Below, one piece after another: positions 6,475-14,150 of a stretch of DNA of 25,485 nucleotides (position 1 is its first letter; each line of letters opens with the position of its first letter). The stretch is from NCBI GenBank assembly GCA_009699025.1, contig WLOZ01000003.1:1-25485 (forward strand). Direction: 5' to 3'. The stretch comes from Actinomycetota bacterium (GTDB taxonomy: Bacteria > Actinomycetota > Actinomycetes > S36-B12 > CAIYMF01). A program made the position numbers and the translations under genes. Under the pieces are notes generated by a model that searched no databases, was not told the DNA's origin, and was given only the letters and a program-made list of their open reading frames with translations.

Positions 6475-8147
6475 TCGTGAGCGGCATTCCCGTTTCTGGC
6501 GGGACGGCTGTCGGACGCCTCGTCGTCATCGGCGTGCTGAAGCCCACTGACGCCCTGTCGTCGCACATCATCGCAAGTGCCGACGAGCAGCTGACCCGAC
6601 TGCTCGCGGCTGTTGCTGCCAGTCGCGACGAGATCGCGTCGATCGCCGACGACACACGACAGCGCATCGGAAGCGAACCGGCTGCGATTATCGAGGCCCA
6701 ATTACTCGTGCTCGACGATCCGGAGTGGTGGGATCAGATTCGAGACGATGTGCGCAATGGAGCCGAGCCCACGGCCGCGGTGTGGGAGGTCACCGAGGGA
6801 GTAGCCCAGGCTCTCTCGTCACTCGATGATCCCTACCTACGCGAACGATCGGCCGATGTGCTTGACGTCGGCCAGCGCGTCATCGGTCATCTTGAGGGCC
6901 GGTCGCGAACCAGTGCACTTCAGGGCCAGACCGGCGACGTGATCGTGGCAGCGCATGAGCTCACGCCCACTGACACACTCGACCTTGATCTCAACGTTGT
7001 TCGAGGCATCGTGACCGAGGCCGGAGCCCGAACGTCACACGCCGCCATCCTGGCGCGGCAGTTGGGAATCCCCGCTGTGGTCGGCGCGGCGGGCATTCTC
7101 AAGGCTGCTTCCCCTGGCGTCGTCGTCGTGCTCGACGGCGATGCGGGAACGTGCGAGATCGATCCGCAGCCGCGTGACCTCGATCGAGCGCGCGCCAAGT
7201 CGGTCCGGCAGATGACGCATGCGGTGATGAGCCACGCAGTGACGACCCGCGACGGAGTTGCAGTGCAGGTGCTCGCCAATGCGTCGAGTGTCGCCGACGT
7301 CACGCGTGCTGTTGCTGAAGGTGCGGACGGCATCGGGCTGTACCGAACCGAATTCCTGTTCATGCGCTCCGATACGGCACCGGATGAGCAGGCACAGACC
7401 GAGCACTACATGGCGGTCGCAGAGGCTGCCGGTGGGCGCCCGGTGACATTTCGAACCCTTGACGTCGGCGGCGACAAACCGGTTCCGGGATTGCAGGTCG
7501 AGGCTGAGGAGAATCCTTTCCTCGGCGTGCGCGGCATCCGTCTGACCCTCGCGAACCGTCCGGTGTTCGACGGTCAGTTGCGCGCCCTTGCGCGCACCGC
7601 AGCGGCTTTCCCCGGAGTGTCTGTCATGGTGCCGATGGTCTCGGGACTCGAAGAACTTGACGAGGTGCGCGGCATTCTGCGCGACGTAACCCCCCGGGCT
7701 GCATTCCGCTTTGGCGCCATGGTCGAGGTTCCTAGCGCCGCCCTTCTCATCGATGCTTTCGCCTCAGAAGTCGACTTCCTCTCCGTCGGCACCAACGACC
7801 TCACCGCCTATGTGCTCGCGGCTGATCGCGGTAACCGGCATCTGCACGAGCTCTACTCCGAGTTCCATCCGGCGGTCCTGCGGGCTCTGCAGCTTATCCG
7901 CGCCGGAGCCGGCGACACTCCGCTCAGCGTGTGCGGTGAGTTGGCCGGTGACCCACGGGCGACGGGTCTTCTCGTCGGTCTGGGCTATCGACAGTTGTCG
8001 GTGTCTGGGCCACTCGTTCCGGCTGTCAAGGAACGGATCAGCAGACTCAATGCAGGGGCGGCTGAGCGCGCCAGCGCTGACCTGATGCGTGCGCGTCGAC
8101 GTAGCGATGTCGACGCCGTCCTGAATTCGCTGACCTTCGAGGACTGA
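6471..8147 (+). CDS. ptsI: phosphoenolpyruvate-protein phosphotransferase (PTS Enzyme I)
   Basis: This 558-residue cytoplasmic protein has normal Enzyme I length and order: an N-terminal helical HPr-binding region (about 30-140), the phosphohistidine swivel domain with H190 in GARTSHAAILAR, and a C-terminal TIM barrel that binds PEP. In the barrel I see GLYRTEFLFM, GGDKPVPG, MVPMVSG, a metal-site region AMVEVPSA, SVGTNDLTAYVLAADR and SVCGELAGD with the active-site cysteine. All expected catalytic motifs are present. It transfers phosphate from PEP to HPr, encoded just upstream with a GTGA overlap. No EIIA, EIIB or EIIC gene lies in the window. It is the last gene of the plus-strand run and converges on the HAD gene with a 27-base gap. 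Confidence 0.95.
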   Translation: MIVSGIPVSGGTAVGRLVVIGVLKPTDALSSHIIASADEQLTRLLAAVAASRDEIASIADDTRQRIGSEPAAIIEAQLLVLDDPEWWDQIRDDVRNGAEPTAAVWEVTEGVAQALSSLDDPYLRERSADVLDVGQRVIGHLEGRSRTSALQGQTGDVIVAAHELTPTDTLDLDLNVVRGIVTEAGARTSHAAILARQLGIPAVVGAAGILKAASPGVVVVLDGDAGTCEIDPQPRDLDRARAKSVRQMTHAVMSHAVTTRDGVAVQVLANASSVADVTRAVAEGADGIGLYRTEFLFMRSDTAPDEQAQTEHYMAVAEAAGGRPVTFRTLDVGGDKPVPGLQVEAEENPFLGVRGIRLTLANRPVFDGQLRALARTAAAFPGVSVMVPMVSGLEELDEVRGILRDVTPRAAFRFGAMVEVPSAALLIDAFASEVDFLSVGTNDLTAYVLAADRGNRHLHELYSEFHPAVLRALQLIRAGAGDTPLSVCGELAGDPRATGLLVGLGYRQLSVSGPLVPAVKERISRLNAGAAERASADLMRARRRSDVDAVLNSLTFED

Positions 8148-8174
8148 GTCGCCGGCAGCGAGACCGCACTACCG

Positions 8175-8834
8175 TCACCCAGAGCGGCGCCGGACATCGA
8201 GATCGGCGAGCGAGTGGGCGCTCAGGACACCGGGTGGGAATGCGTGGCCCCGCGTCCATTCACTCGGAACCACCACGGTGGTGAGGCCCGCCGCCACTGA
8301 GGCAGCGGCACCGATGGCGGAGTCTTCGACGCCGACGGCGGCGTCGGGTGTCACTCCCAGTTGGCTCAGGGCATTGAGGTAGACATCCGGTGCAGGCTTG
8401 GGCGCGCCGCTGAATGAACCACCACGTCCGACCAGTACGTCGATCTGCGAGTTCAGGCCGAGCGCCTTGATCGCACACGTGACCACAGTGACGGGGCTTG
8501 ACGAGGCGACTGCCACGACGACGCCGCAGTTCACCGTGCGATGCACGAACTCGATTGCGCCCTGAATGGGGACGGGATCGAGGTAGAACCGGGCAAGCCG
8601 ATGCTCACGACGTCGCAGTAGATCGTCAACGGCGACACTCAACCCGAAGTGCGAGACGAGCGCGGTGTAGAGGTGGGAGCTCGAGAGACCGACACTCGTG
8701 GCGAATAGATCTCGGCTCAGACTCACCCCTTCTTGGCTGAAGATCTCGCAGGCAACCTCGAAAGCTGCCGACTCGCTGTCGACAAGGAGGCCGTCAAGAT
8801 CGAGCACGACGGCGTCCGCCACTAGCAGCATCAC
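8175..8834 (-). CDS. HAD-superfamily hydrolase, beta-phosphoglucomutase-like
   Basis: This 219-residue HAD subfamily IA protein has motif I DLDGLLVD (nucleophile D12, acid/base D14), motif II AVASSSP, motif III lysine in GAPKPAPDVY, and motif IV GVEDSAIG. The cap helix region at about 20-80 and the overall length fit sugar-phosphate phosphatases or beta-phosphoglucomutases; sequence alone does not separate these two. The chosen start is GTG at 8834, with an AGGT site 7 bases upstream, overlapping the end of the preceding gene's stop region; ATG at 8831 is an alternative. It is the last gene of the minus-strand operon that begins at 12939. It probably dephosphorylates or isomerises an intermediate of this pathway. 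Confidence 0.85.
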   Translation of the reverse strand: MMLLVADAVVLDLDGLLVDSESAAFEVACEIFSQEGVSLSRDLFATSVGLSSSHLYTALVSHFGLSVAVDDLLRRREHRLARFYLDPVPIQGAIEFVHRTVNCGVVVAVASSSPVTVVTCAIKALGLNSQIDVLVGRGGSFSGAPKPAPDVYLNALSQLGVTPDAAVGVEDSAIGAAASVAAGLTTVVVPSEWTRGHAFPPGVLSAHSLADLDVRRRSG

Positions 8835-8839
8835 GTCAC

Positions 8840-9781
8840 TTACCTCGTGACGTCGTAGAGCATCGGCTCGTTCGCGAGGCCGCGCATCAACTCCTCAACA
8901 GCAAGAACCCCTGCGCGCACGATGGCATCAACGGTGGCCGCCCCACAGTGCGGTGTGAAGATCACATTCGGCACGTCGCGCAGCGGACTGTCGGCGGGCA
9001 GTGGCTCCTGTTCAAAACTGTCGAGGGCTGCCGCGGCCAGAGGTCCGCTCACGAGCGCGTGCGCGAGGGCCACCTCGTCGACAATGCCACCGCGGGCGGA
9101 GTTCACGAGCAGGCTGCCAGGTCGCATCGCAGCGAGGAAATCCGCATCAACAAGGTGATGAGTTTCAGCGGTGTACGGCGCATGGATCGAGATCACATCT
9201 GAGCGGGCCACTAAGTCGTCGAGACTCACGAGCGGGATGTCGCCCTCCTGCGCCAGTGGGTCGTAGCCGATGACGGTCATGTCGAATGCGCGCGCTCGCG
9301 CGGCCACTTCGCGTCCGATGCGCCCGGTGCCCACGAGTCCGAGGGTGCGTCCGGCGAGTTCAATTCCGTTCGCGCGCGACCAGGATCCTGCCCGAACTGC
9401 GCGATCCATCATCGGTATCGACCGCGCCGCCGCGAGCATCAACCCGACGCTGAGTTCCGCAACCGAAGTGGTGGTGGCTCCCAGCGTGAGTGAGACGCGG
9501 ATTCCGAGTTCACGCGCGATAGCGAGATCGACGTTGTCGGTGCCGATGCCGAATCTCACGATCGTCGTGAGACTCGTGGCAGCACGCAATACAGATTCAG
9601 AGGCCTCATCCACTCCGAGAATCACACCGGCACAGCCCTCGAGAAGTTCGGACAACTCGTCGGCGGTGAGGGGTCGCTGTTCAGTCGCGAAGCGGACCTC
9701 AAGGCCGCTCGCCTTCAGCAGGTCGCGGTGCGGACCAGGCGTCTGGCGGAAGCCCCGTGGGGTGACGGCAACCGTGGTCAC
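8840..9781 (-). CDS. D-2-hydroxyacid dehydrogenase (phosphoglycerate dehydrogenase-like)
   Basis: This 313-residue NAD-dependent enzyme has FGIGTDNVD near residue 80 and the Rossmann loop GLVGTGRIG at about 148-156, followed by an aspartate in GYDP for NAD. The catalytic triad is R230 in NSARGG, E259 in FEQEP and H278 in TPHCGAAT. There is no C-terminal ACT domain, unlike many SerA proteins, so a catabolic hydroxyacid reductase or dehydrogenase is likely. The GTG start at 9781 overlaps the stop of the upstream cupin gene (GTGA). It lies third from last in the minus-strand operon, before only the HAD gene. The substrate, perhaps a sugar acid or a keto acid made by the neighbouring aminotransferases, is inference. 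Confidence 0.88.
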   Translation of the reverse strand: MTTVAVTPRGFRQTPGPHRDLLKASGLEVRFATEQRPLTADELSELLEGCAGVILGVDEASESVLRAATSLTTIVRFGIGTDNVDLAIARELGIRVSLTLGATTTSVAELSVGLMLAAARSIPMMDRAVRAGSWSRANGIELAGRTLGLVGTGRIGREVAARARAFDMTVIGYDPLAQEGDIPLVSLDDLVARSDVISIHAPYTAETHHLVDADFLAAMRPGSLLVNSARGGIVDEVALAHALVSGPLAAAALDSFEQEPLPADSPLRDVPNVIFTPHCGAATVDAIVRAGVLAVEELMRGLANEPMLYDVTR

Positions 9782-10344
9782 GACGACACGTATCGCGGAT
9801 TCGGTTGAACCTGCGGGCCATCGTTGCCCTCGACCACGATGACCGGGAACCCTCGTTCGGCGATCGTCGCGTAGTCATAGCCGGCATCACCGATGTACAC
9901 GGCGTAGAAGACCAGCGGTGTCGTGCCGGTGTTCACCGAGCGGTGCGCCCAGTGACCAGGCACGTAGTTGGCGACCCCCGGTCGCATGTCCTTGGTGACT
10001 GTTCTGCCGTCTTCGAGGGCCATCACGAGGATGCCTTCCCCCGACAGCGTCAAGTAGATTTCGGCACGATCACGGTTGGCATGGAAGTGTCCCTTGGTGA
10101 AGAAGTACTCGTCGCCCACCTTGCCAGGTGCCAAGACAGTTGTCGACGAGAGCAGGTTGTTGCCCGACTTGGGAACCCGGACTTCGTGCACCGTGTACGC
10201 ACCGACCTCCGGATCGGTGATGTCCGCAAGGAAGTAGCCGTCGAGGTCGGCGAGTCGACGGTCGAGGACGTCGGGGTCGGGAGCCAGAGCACCGGTGCCG
10301 AAGTCGATGGTCACTGAGAAGGGTTCAAGCAGGGCATCAGTCAT
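9778..10344 (-). CDS. cupin-type phosphoglucose isomerase-like protein
   Basis: This 188-residue protein matches the cupin glucose-6-phosphate isomerase family known from archaea and some bacteria. The metal-binding motif is clear: H86 and H88 in TKGHFHANRDRAEIY, E95, and H134 in HWAHRS. The family-typical tail GDAGYDYATIAERGFP is present. Such enzymes interconvert aldose and ketose phosphates using a divalent metal. The ATG at 10344 has GGAG 8 bases upstream. A 26-base gap separates it from the yhfS-like gene before it, and it overlaps the dehydrogenase after it. Most bacteria use the unrelated SIS-fold Pgi for glycolysis, so a cupin isomerase here probably acts on the cluster's own sugar phosphate. 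Confidence 0.82.
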   Translation of the reverse strand: MTDALLEPFSVTIDFGTGALAPDPDVLDRRLADLDGYFLADITDPEVGAYTVHEVRVPKSGNNLLSSTTVLAPGKVGDEYFFTKGHFHANRDRAEIYLTLSGEGILVMALEDGRTVTKDMRPGVANYVPGHWAHRSVNTGTTPLVFYAVYIGDAGYDYATIAERGFPVIVVEGNDGPQVQPNPRYVSS

Positions 10345-10370
10345 GGTGGGTCTCCGGTTTTAGTATGTGC

Positions 10371-11567
10371 TTAGGCGCGCACTGCGGCGTGGAAGTCTGA
10401 GTCGGCGAGGGCAGCGCGCAGCACGCGCATCACGGTCTGGGTGCCGCCTCGCAGGGGATTGATGCGCACGGCGTACTTCTCAAGTCCCGGTGTTGCTTTC
10501 AGGAAGGTGCTCGTGAGGTAGGTGAAGAGAGGGAGGAATTCGAACTGCGCCTCCTCGCCCACCGACTGACTCGGCGAGCCGTTGCGCCATGCCGATCTGA
10601 GGAACTCCTCGGCCACGGGGTGGTTGAACAGCAGGACGATGCAGCGGATACCAGGCTGCGCCGAGTACGCGCCGGCAAGGAATGGGAGGTCGCCGGCCGC
10701 GATTGCCGCGTTGATCTCATCGACCGCACGCAGGACGGTCTGGTTGTGAATCGCCAACGCCACCGGCGCGTAGATCAGAGAACGCAGCGCCGCCATGGCA
10801 TACGGGCCCTGGACCTGCGCGCCAGCCGACGCATTGTCGCGGCGAATCCGACCCGCAGAGTCAGCATCGGTGAGGACGGCGCCGATTGCCTGCGGCGCCA
10901 ACAACTTGAACAACGACAGCGCGGAGGCGTCGGCGCCCATCTCAACACCGATGCGGTGCGACCGCATCACGGCGTAGTTGTCGTCAACCAGAACCCGCAG
11001 ATTGTCGCCACCAGCGGAACGGGCACGTTCGATGGTCTGCTCAATGCTGTACGAGTCACCGAGTTGTTGGGGAACATGCTGAATAAAGACCGTTGAGGGA
11101 GACTGCGCACGTACCGTGTTCTCAAGCTCAGCACTGTCGTTGAAATCTGCGTACTGAATGTCCAGACCCATGTGCTGCATCGCAGGCAGGGTGGTCTTGT
11201 ACGGGTGCGCCTTATGCAGCAGGATTCGCGAGCCCGGTTCGACGAGTCCATTGAGCATGGCGCGAATCGATCCGGTGCCGGCTCCGTGCACGAGGATCGC
11301 ATCCTCGGCCCCGAAAAAGCGTGCCAACACTTCCTCGACCCGAGCGGTCGCCCTCGGCCTACCGCCACCGCCGAAGCCCACGGTGGCGAGTTCACGCACC
11401 TGGCCGTAGTCCTCGACGAAAACCTCGTCGGAACCCATCACCTGCGCGGCTATTTCAACCAGTCGGAACTGGTGCTCGGTGGCATCCTCGACCGACATGT
11501 GGTCGCGGACGGTGGTCTGCTCGAACTGACTCGCGAAGTCGGCGACACGCTCGTGGTCAGAGTTCAC
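10371..11567 (-). CDS. yhfS: YhfS-like PLP-dependent enzyme (aminotransferase/lyase fold I)
   Basis: This 398-residue fold-type I PLP enzyme has a glycine-rich cofactor loop VHGAGTGS at 93-100, the cofactor aspartates in VLVDDNYAV near 195, and K221 in LSLFKLLAP as the likely Schiff-base lysine. Its length and these features resemble YhfS, a distant relative of Cys/Met-metabolism PLP enzymes, which is the first gene of the E. coli yhf operon. The frame opens at 11603, but GTG at 11567 is the better start: GAGG lies 6 bases upstream and it overlaps the preceding aminotransferase stop by 11 bases. The reaction is unknown. Finding it with YhfU, YhfW, YhfX, YhfY and Php counterparts supports the identification. 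Confidence 0.78.
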   Translation of the reverse strand: MNSDHERVADFASQFEQTTVRDHMSVEDATEHQFRLVEIAAQVMGSDEVFVEDYGQVRELATVGFGGGGRPRATARVEEVLARFFGAEDAILVHGAGTGSIRAMLNGLVEPGSRILLHKAHPYKTTLPAMQHMGLDIQYADFNDSAELENTVRAQSPSTVFIQHVPQQLGDSYSIEQTIERARSAGGDNLRVLVDDNYAVMRSHRIGVEMGADASALSLFKLLAPQAIGAVLTDADSAGRIRRDNASAGAQVQGPYAMAALRSLIYAPVALAIHNQTVLRAVDEINAAIAAGDLPFLAGAYSAQPGIRCIVLLFNHPVAEEFLRSAWRNGSPSQSVGEEAQFEFLPLFTYLTSTFLKATPGLEKYAVRINPLRGGTQTVMRVLRAALADSDFHAAVRA

Positions 11568-12939
11568 CGAGCACCTCATCGATGGCACGACAGGTTGCGG
11601 CAACCATCTCCGCGGCGTCGGACATTGTGGTGACCAGTGCCGGGAACAGTGTGATCACATCGCCGGTCGCGCGGAGCATGAAGAGGTTCTTCATCGCTCG
11701 ATCCATCACCTGACGGCCAACGCCGAGTTCCTTGGGGAAGGCTGAGCGGGTCGCTGTGTCCTGCACCAGTTCAATTCCGATGAGCAGACCCTTTCCACGC
11801 ACGTCACCCACGTTTGGGTGGTCGGCATAGATACGTGCGAACTCCTCAATCATCCACTCACCCACCCGTTCGGCATTGCCGACGAGGTCCTCTTTCTCGA
11901 TGGCGTCGAGAACGGCAATTCCAGCTGCGCAGGCGGTGGGGTGCGCCGCGTAGGTGTGCCCGGAGACCTTCGCCTGGCCGCCCATCTGATCACCGTAGAT
12001 CGTCTCCATCACGCGCGAGGTGGCGATCGCGGCTCCCAGTGGTACGTAGCCGCCGGTGATTCCCTTGGAGGAGGTGACGATGTCCGGGGTCACACCGAAG
12101 TGTTGAAACCCAAACCATCGCCCGGTCCGCCCGACCCCGATGAACACCTCGTCGTCGATCCAGAGGATGTCGTACCGGTCGCAGATCTCGCGAAGTCGGT
12201 GCAGGTAGTTGGGCGGCGGAACCAGGACCAGAGCCGCCGGAATAGCCTCGGCCAGGATGCCGGCGATGCGTTCAGGCCCGACGCTGCGGATGGTGGCCTC
12301 CAGGGCGTCGGCGCAGGCATCGCCGTAGTCCTCCTCGGTCATGTGCTCAGGGCGCCGATAGGGGTAGCAGGCATCCACCTCGACAAACCCGGGCGCTAGC
12401 GGCGCAAACCAGGTGCGGAACTCAGCGTTGTCGCTCGCGCTCGCGCCGACCAGCGTCGTGCCGTGGTAGCCGGTCTTGCGGTAGAGGAAAATATTCTTGT
12501 CGGGGTTGCCACGGACACGATGGAAGCTTTTCGCCAGTTGTGTCGCGCTCTCGACGGCCTCCGAGCCGGACGAAACGAAAAAACTCGTCTGCAGGTCGGC
12601 GTCGGTCAGGCCCGCGAGACGCCGTCCGAGCTCGATCGAGGGTTCGTTAATGAACGTGCGAAGCGACACCCAGTGCAGTTGCGTCATCTGGGCGTGAACC
12701 GCGTCGGCGATGTCGACCCGCCCGTGACCGAGAGTCGCTGCAGCCGAGCCTCCCGAGAGCGCGTCGAGGTACTCGTTGCCATGGACGTCGGTGACGCGAA
12801 CCCCGCTTGCAGACACGGCCAGCGGCCCATTGTCCTCGCGGGTCGCAGCGGCTGAGACGCCATGGCGCCAGACGTATCTGATCGAATCCTCGACAAGGGC
12901 TTCTATTTGTTCGTTGGATGCCCTATTTTTGTCGAACAT
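11557..12939 (-). CDS. class III PLP-dependent aminotransferase
   Basis: This 460-residue enzyme of the omega-aminotransferase group has SGSEA at 124-128, GYHG at 157-160, the cofactor aspartate in WIDDEVFIGVGRTG near 263, and K292 in SSKGITGGYVPLGA. Class III enzymes move amino groups of omega-amino acids, amines or amino sugars to a keto acid. The frame also contains ATG at 12963 and GTG at 12945. The ATG at 12939 is chosen because GAGGAAGGA lies about 9 bases before it and the 12963 ATG sits inside a candidate -10 region. It is the first gene of the minus-strand operon and is divergent from the SIS gene. The specific substrate cannot be called. Confidence 0.9.
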   Translation of the reverse strand: MFDKNRASNEQIEALVEDSIRYVWRHGVSAAATREDNGPLAVSASGVRVTDVHGNEYLDALSGGSAAATLGHGRVDIADAVHAQMTQLHWVSLRTFINEPSIELGRRLAGLTDADLQTSFFVSSGSEAVESATQLAKSFHRVRGNPDKNIFLYRKTGYHGTTLVGASASDNAEFRTWFAPLAPGFVEVDACYPYRRPEHMTEEDYGDACADALEATIRSVGPERIAGILAEAIPAALVLVPPPNYLHRLREICDRYDILWIDDEVFIGVGRTGRWFGFQHFGVTPDIVTSSKGITGGYVPLGAAIATSRVMETIYGDQMGGQAKVSGHTYAAHPTACAAGIAVLDAIEKEDLVGNAERVGEWMIEEFARIYADHPNVGDVRGKGLLIGIELVQDTATRSAFPKELGVGRQVMDRAMKNLFMLRATGDVITLFPALVTTMSDAAEMVAATCRAIDEVLGEL

Positions 12940-12958
12940 AGACACTTGTCCTTCCTCA

Positions 12959-12981
12959 AACATAGTAACATCATGATCACT
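12959..12981 (-). promoter_or_regulatory. candidate operator, copy 3 of a repeated intergenic motif
   Basis: On the minus strand this 23-mer begins AGTGATCATGATG and ends TTACTATGTT, and it matches copy 1 at 1124-1146 at 18 of 23 positions. It starts 19 bases before the aminotransferase start, in the divergent region shared with the SIS gene. Its TACTAT (12962-12967) could be the aminotransferase -10; no good -35 accompanies it. Position, orientation and sequence all agree with copies 1 and 2. Confidence 0.45.
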
Positions 12982-13025
12982 CTAGTCCCATCCGCCGAAC
13001 CTGACAACGACCCGGAGCTCACCGC

Positions 13026-14069
13026 ATGCCCCTTACCTCCTCGCCTGGCCACTTCATGGCTGCCGAGATTGCCGAGCAGCCCGAGTGCGTTCGTGCCGCC
13101 TTGGCTGGCGTGCGCGAGCAGGCCGCTGTGCTGGCGCCTCTCGTCGCGGCGGCGCGCGAGGTGAGAATCCTGGGCCGAGGATCGAGCCGCTCGGCCGGCA
13201 CCTACGCGGCCGAGGCCCTGCGATCGTTCGCAGGGGTCCCGGCATCCGGAATGTCACCCGCACATCTGGCCTGGTCGCAGGTTCAGCGGATGGACGGCAC
13301 TCTGGTCGTCGCGATCTCGCAGTCCGGCGAGAGCACCGAAATCGTCGCGGCGGCCCGTCGTTCACTCGAACTGGGTGCGACCCTCATCGTCGTCACGAAC
13401 TCGCCGGCATCGGAACTCGCGGCGCTGGCGGGGCCGAGCCAGACGGTGCACTTCCGGGCCGGCAGCGAGGTGGCAGTGCCCGCCACCAAAAGTTTCACAT
13501 CGTCGCTCGCCTGTCTGCTGGGGTTAGCGATGGCACATGCACCCCAGAACCTCAGCGACGCCCAGGCCCAGCTTCCGCAACTCATGGCCGAGGTGCTGGC
13601 CAATCCAGACGCCACCTTCACTCTCGACGGTACGACCAACATCGTGTGCGCGGGTGAGGGCTTTGCCGAAGCGGTAGGCGAGGAAGGTGCGATCAAACTA
13701 CGCGAGACATTGCGCATTCCCGTCGCCTCGTTTGAGACCAGCGAATTCCTGCACGGCAACATCAATTCCGTCGGATCTCACACCACCGTGGTCACGGTCG
13801 GCGCCGATCTCTCGGGGACGAGCCTGGCAGAGCAGGCCGTGGTCGGCGCGTCGAGCCGAGGAGCTGCAACGGTGAGCATCAGCTCGTCGACATCGAGTTC
13901 CGCAGGTCACCACATTCGCCTGCCCGAGGTGCCTTCCCAGTGGGTACCTTTCCTCGCGATACTGCCGATACAGCGCGCGGCACGCGCTGCTGCACTCGCT
14001 CGCGGTGAAGATCCCGATCGACCACCGGGCCTGTCTAAGATCACCCGCATTGACGCAGGTGCCGCGTAA
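13026..14069 (+). CDS. SIS-domain sugar-phosphate isomerase/deaminase (GlmS isomerase-domain/AgaS-like)
   Basis: This 347-residue protein has two SIS domains like the isomerase half of glucosamine-6-phosphate synthase, without the glutaminase domain. Visible elements are FMAAEIAEQPE at 10-20, GRGSS at 50-54, SQSGES at 99-103, VPATKSFT at 151-158, the KLRETL region, EFLHGN and the C-terminal DPDRPPGLSKITR. Relatives include AgaS-type amino-sugar-phosphate deaminases and FrlB-type fructoselysine-phosphate deglycases, so an amino-substituted sugar phosphate is a reasonable substrate, though unproven. The ATG at 13026 has GGAG 8 bases upstream. The gene is divergent from the class III aminotransferase and shares the copy 3 motif; the ABC genes follow after 81 bases in which I see no clear promoter or terminator. 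Confidence 0.85.
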   Translation: MPLTSSPGHFMAAEIAEQPECVRAALAGVREQAAVLAPLVAAAREVRILGRGSSRSAGTYAAEALRSFAGVPASGMSPAHLAWSQVQRMDGTLVVAISQSGESTEIVAAARRSLELGATLIVVTNSPASELAALAGPSQTVHFRAGSEVAVPATKSFTSSLACLLGLAMAHAPQNLSDAQAQLPQLMAEVLANPDATFTLDGTTNIVCAGEGFAEAVGEEGAIKLRETLRIPVASFETSEFLHGNINSVGSHTTVVTVGADLSGTSLAEQAVVGASSRGAATVSISSSTSSSAGHHIRLPEVPSQWVPFLAILPIQRAARAAALARGEDPDRPPGLSKITRIDAGAA

Positions 14070-14150
14070 ATCCCGACCTTGTACGTCGACTGGCCTCGAC
14101 ACCCAGACGTCCTCGCGCCATGATGCCGTCTCAACCGAAGGGAAACGTTG

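Noticed and set aside
8148..8195. Possible terminator hairpin between the convergent EI and HAD genes
   Set aside because: Only short interrupted GC pairing (GCCGG/CCGGC type) with a loop over 30 bases; expected by chance at this GC content.
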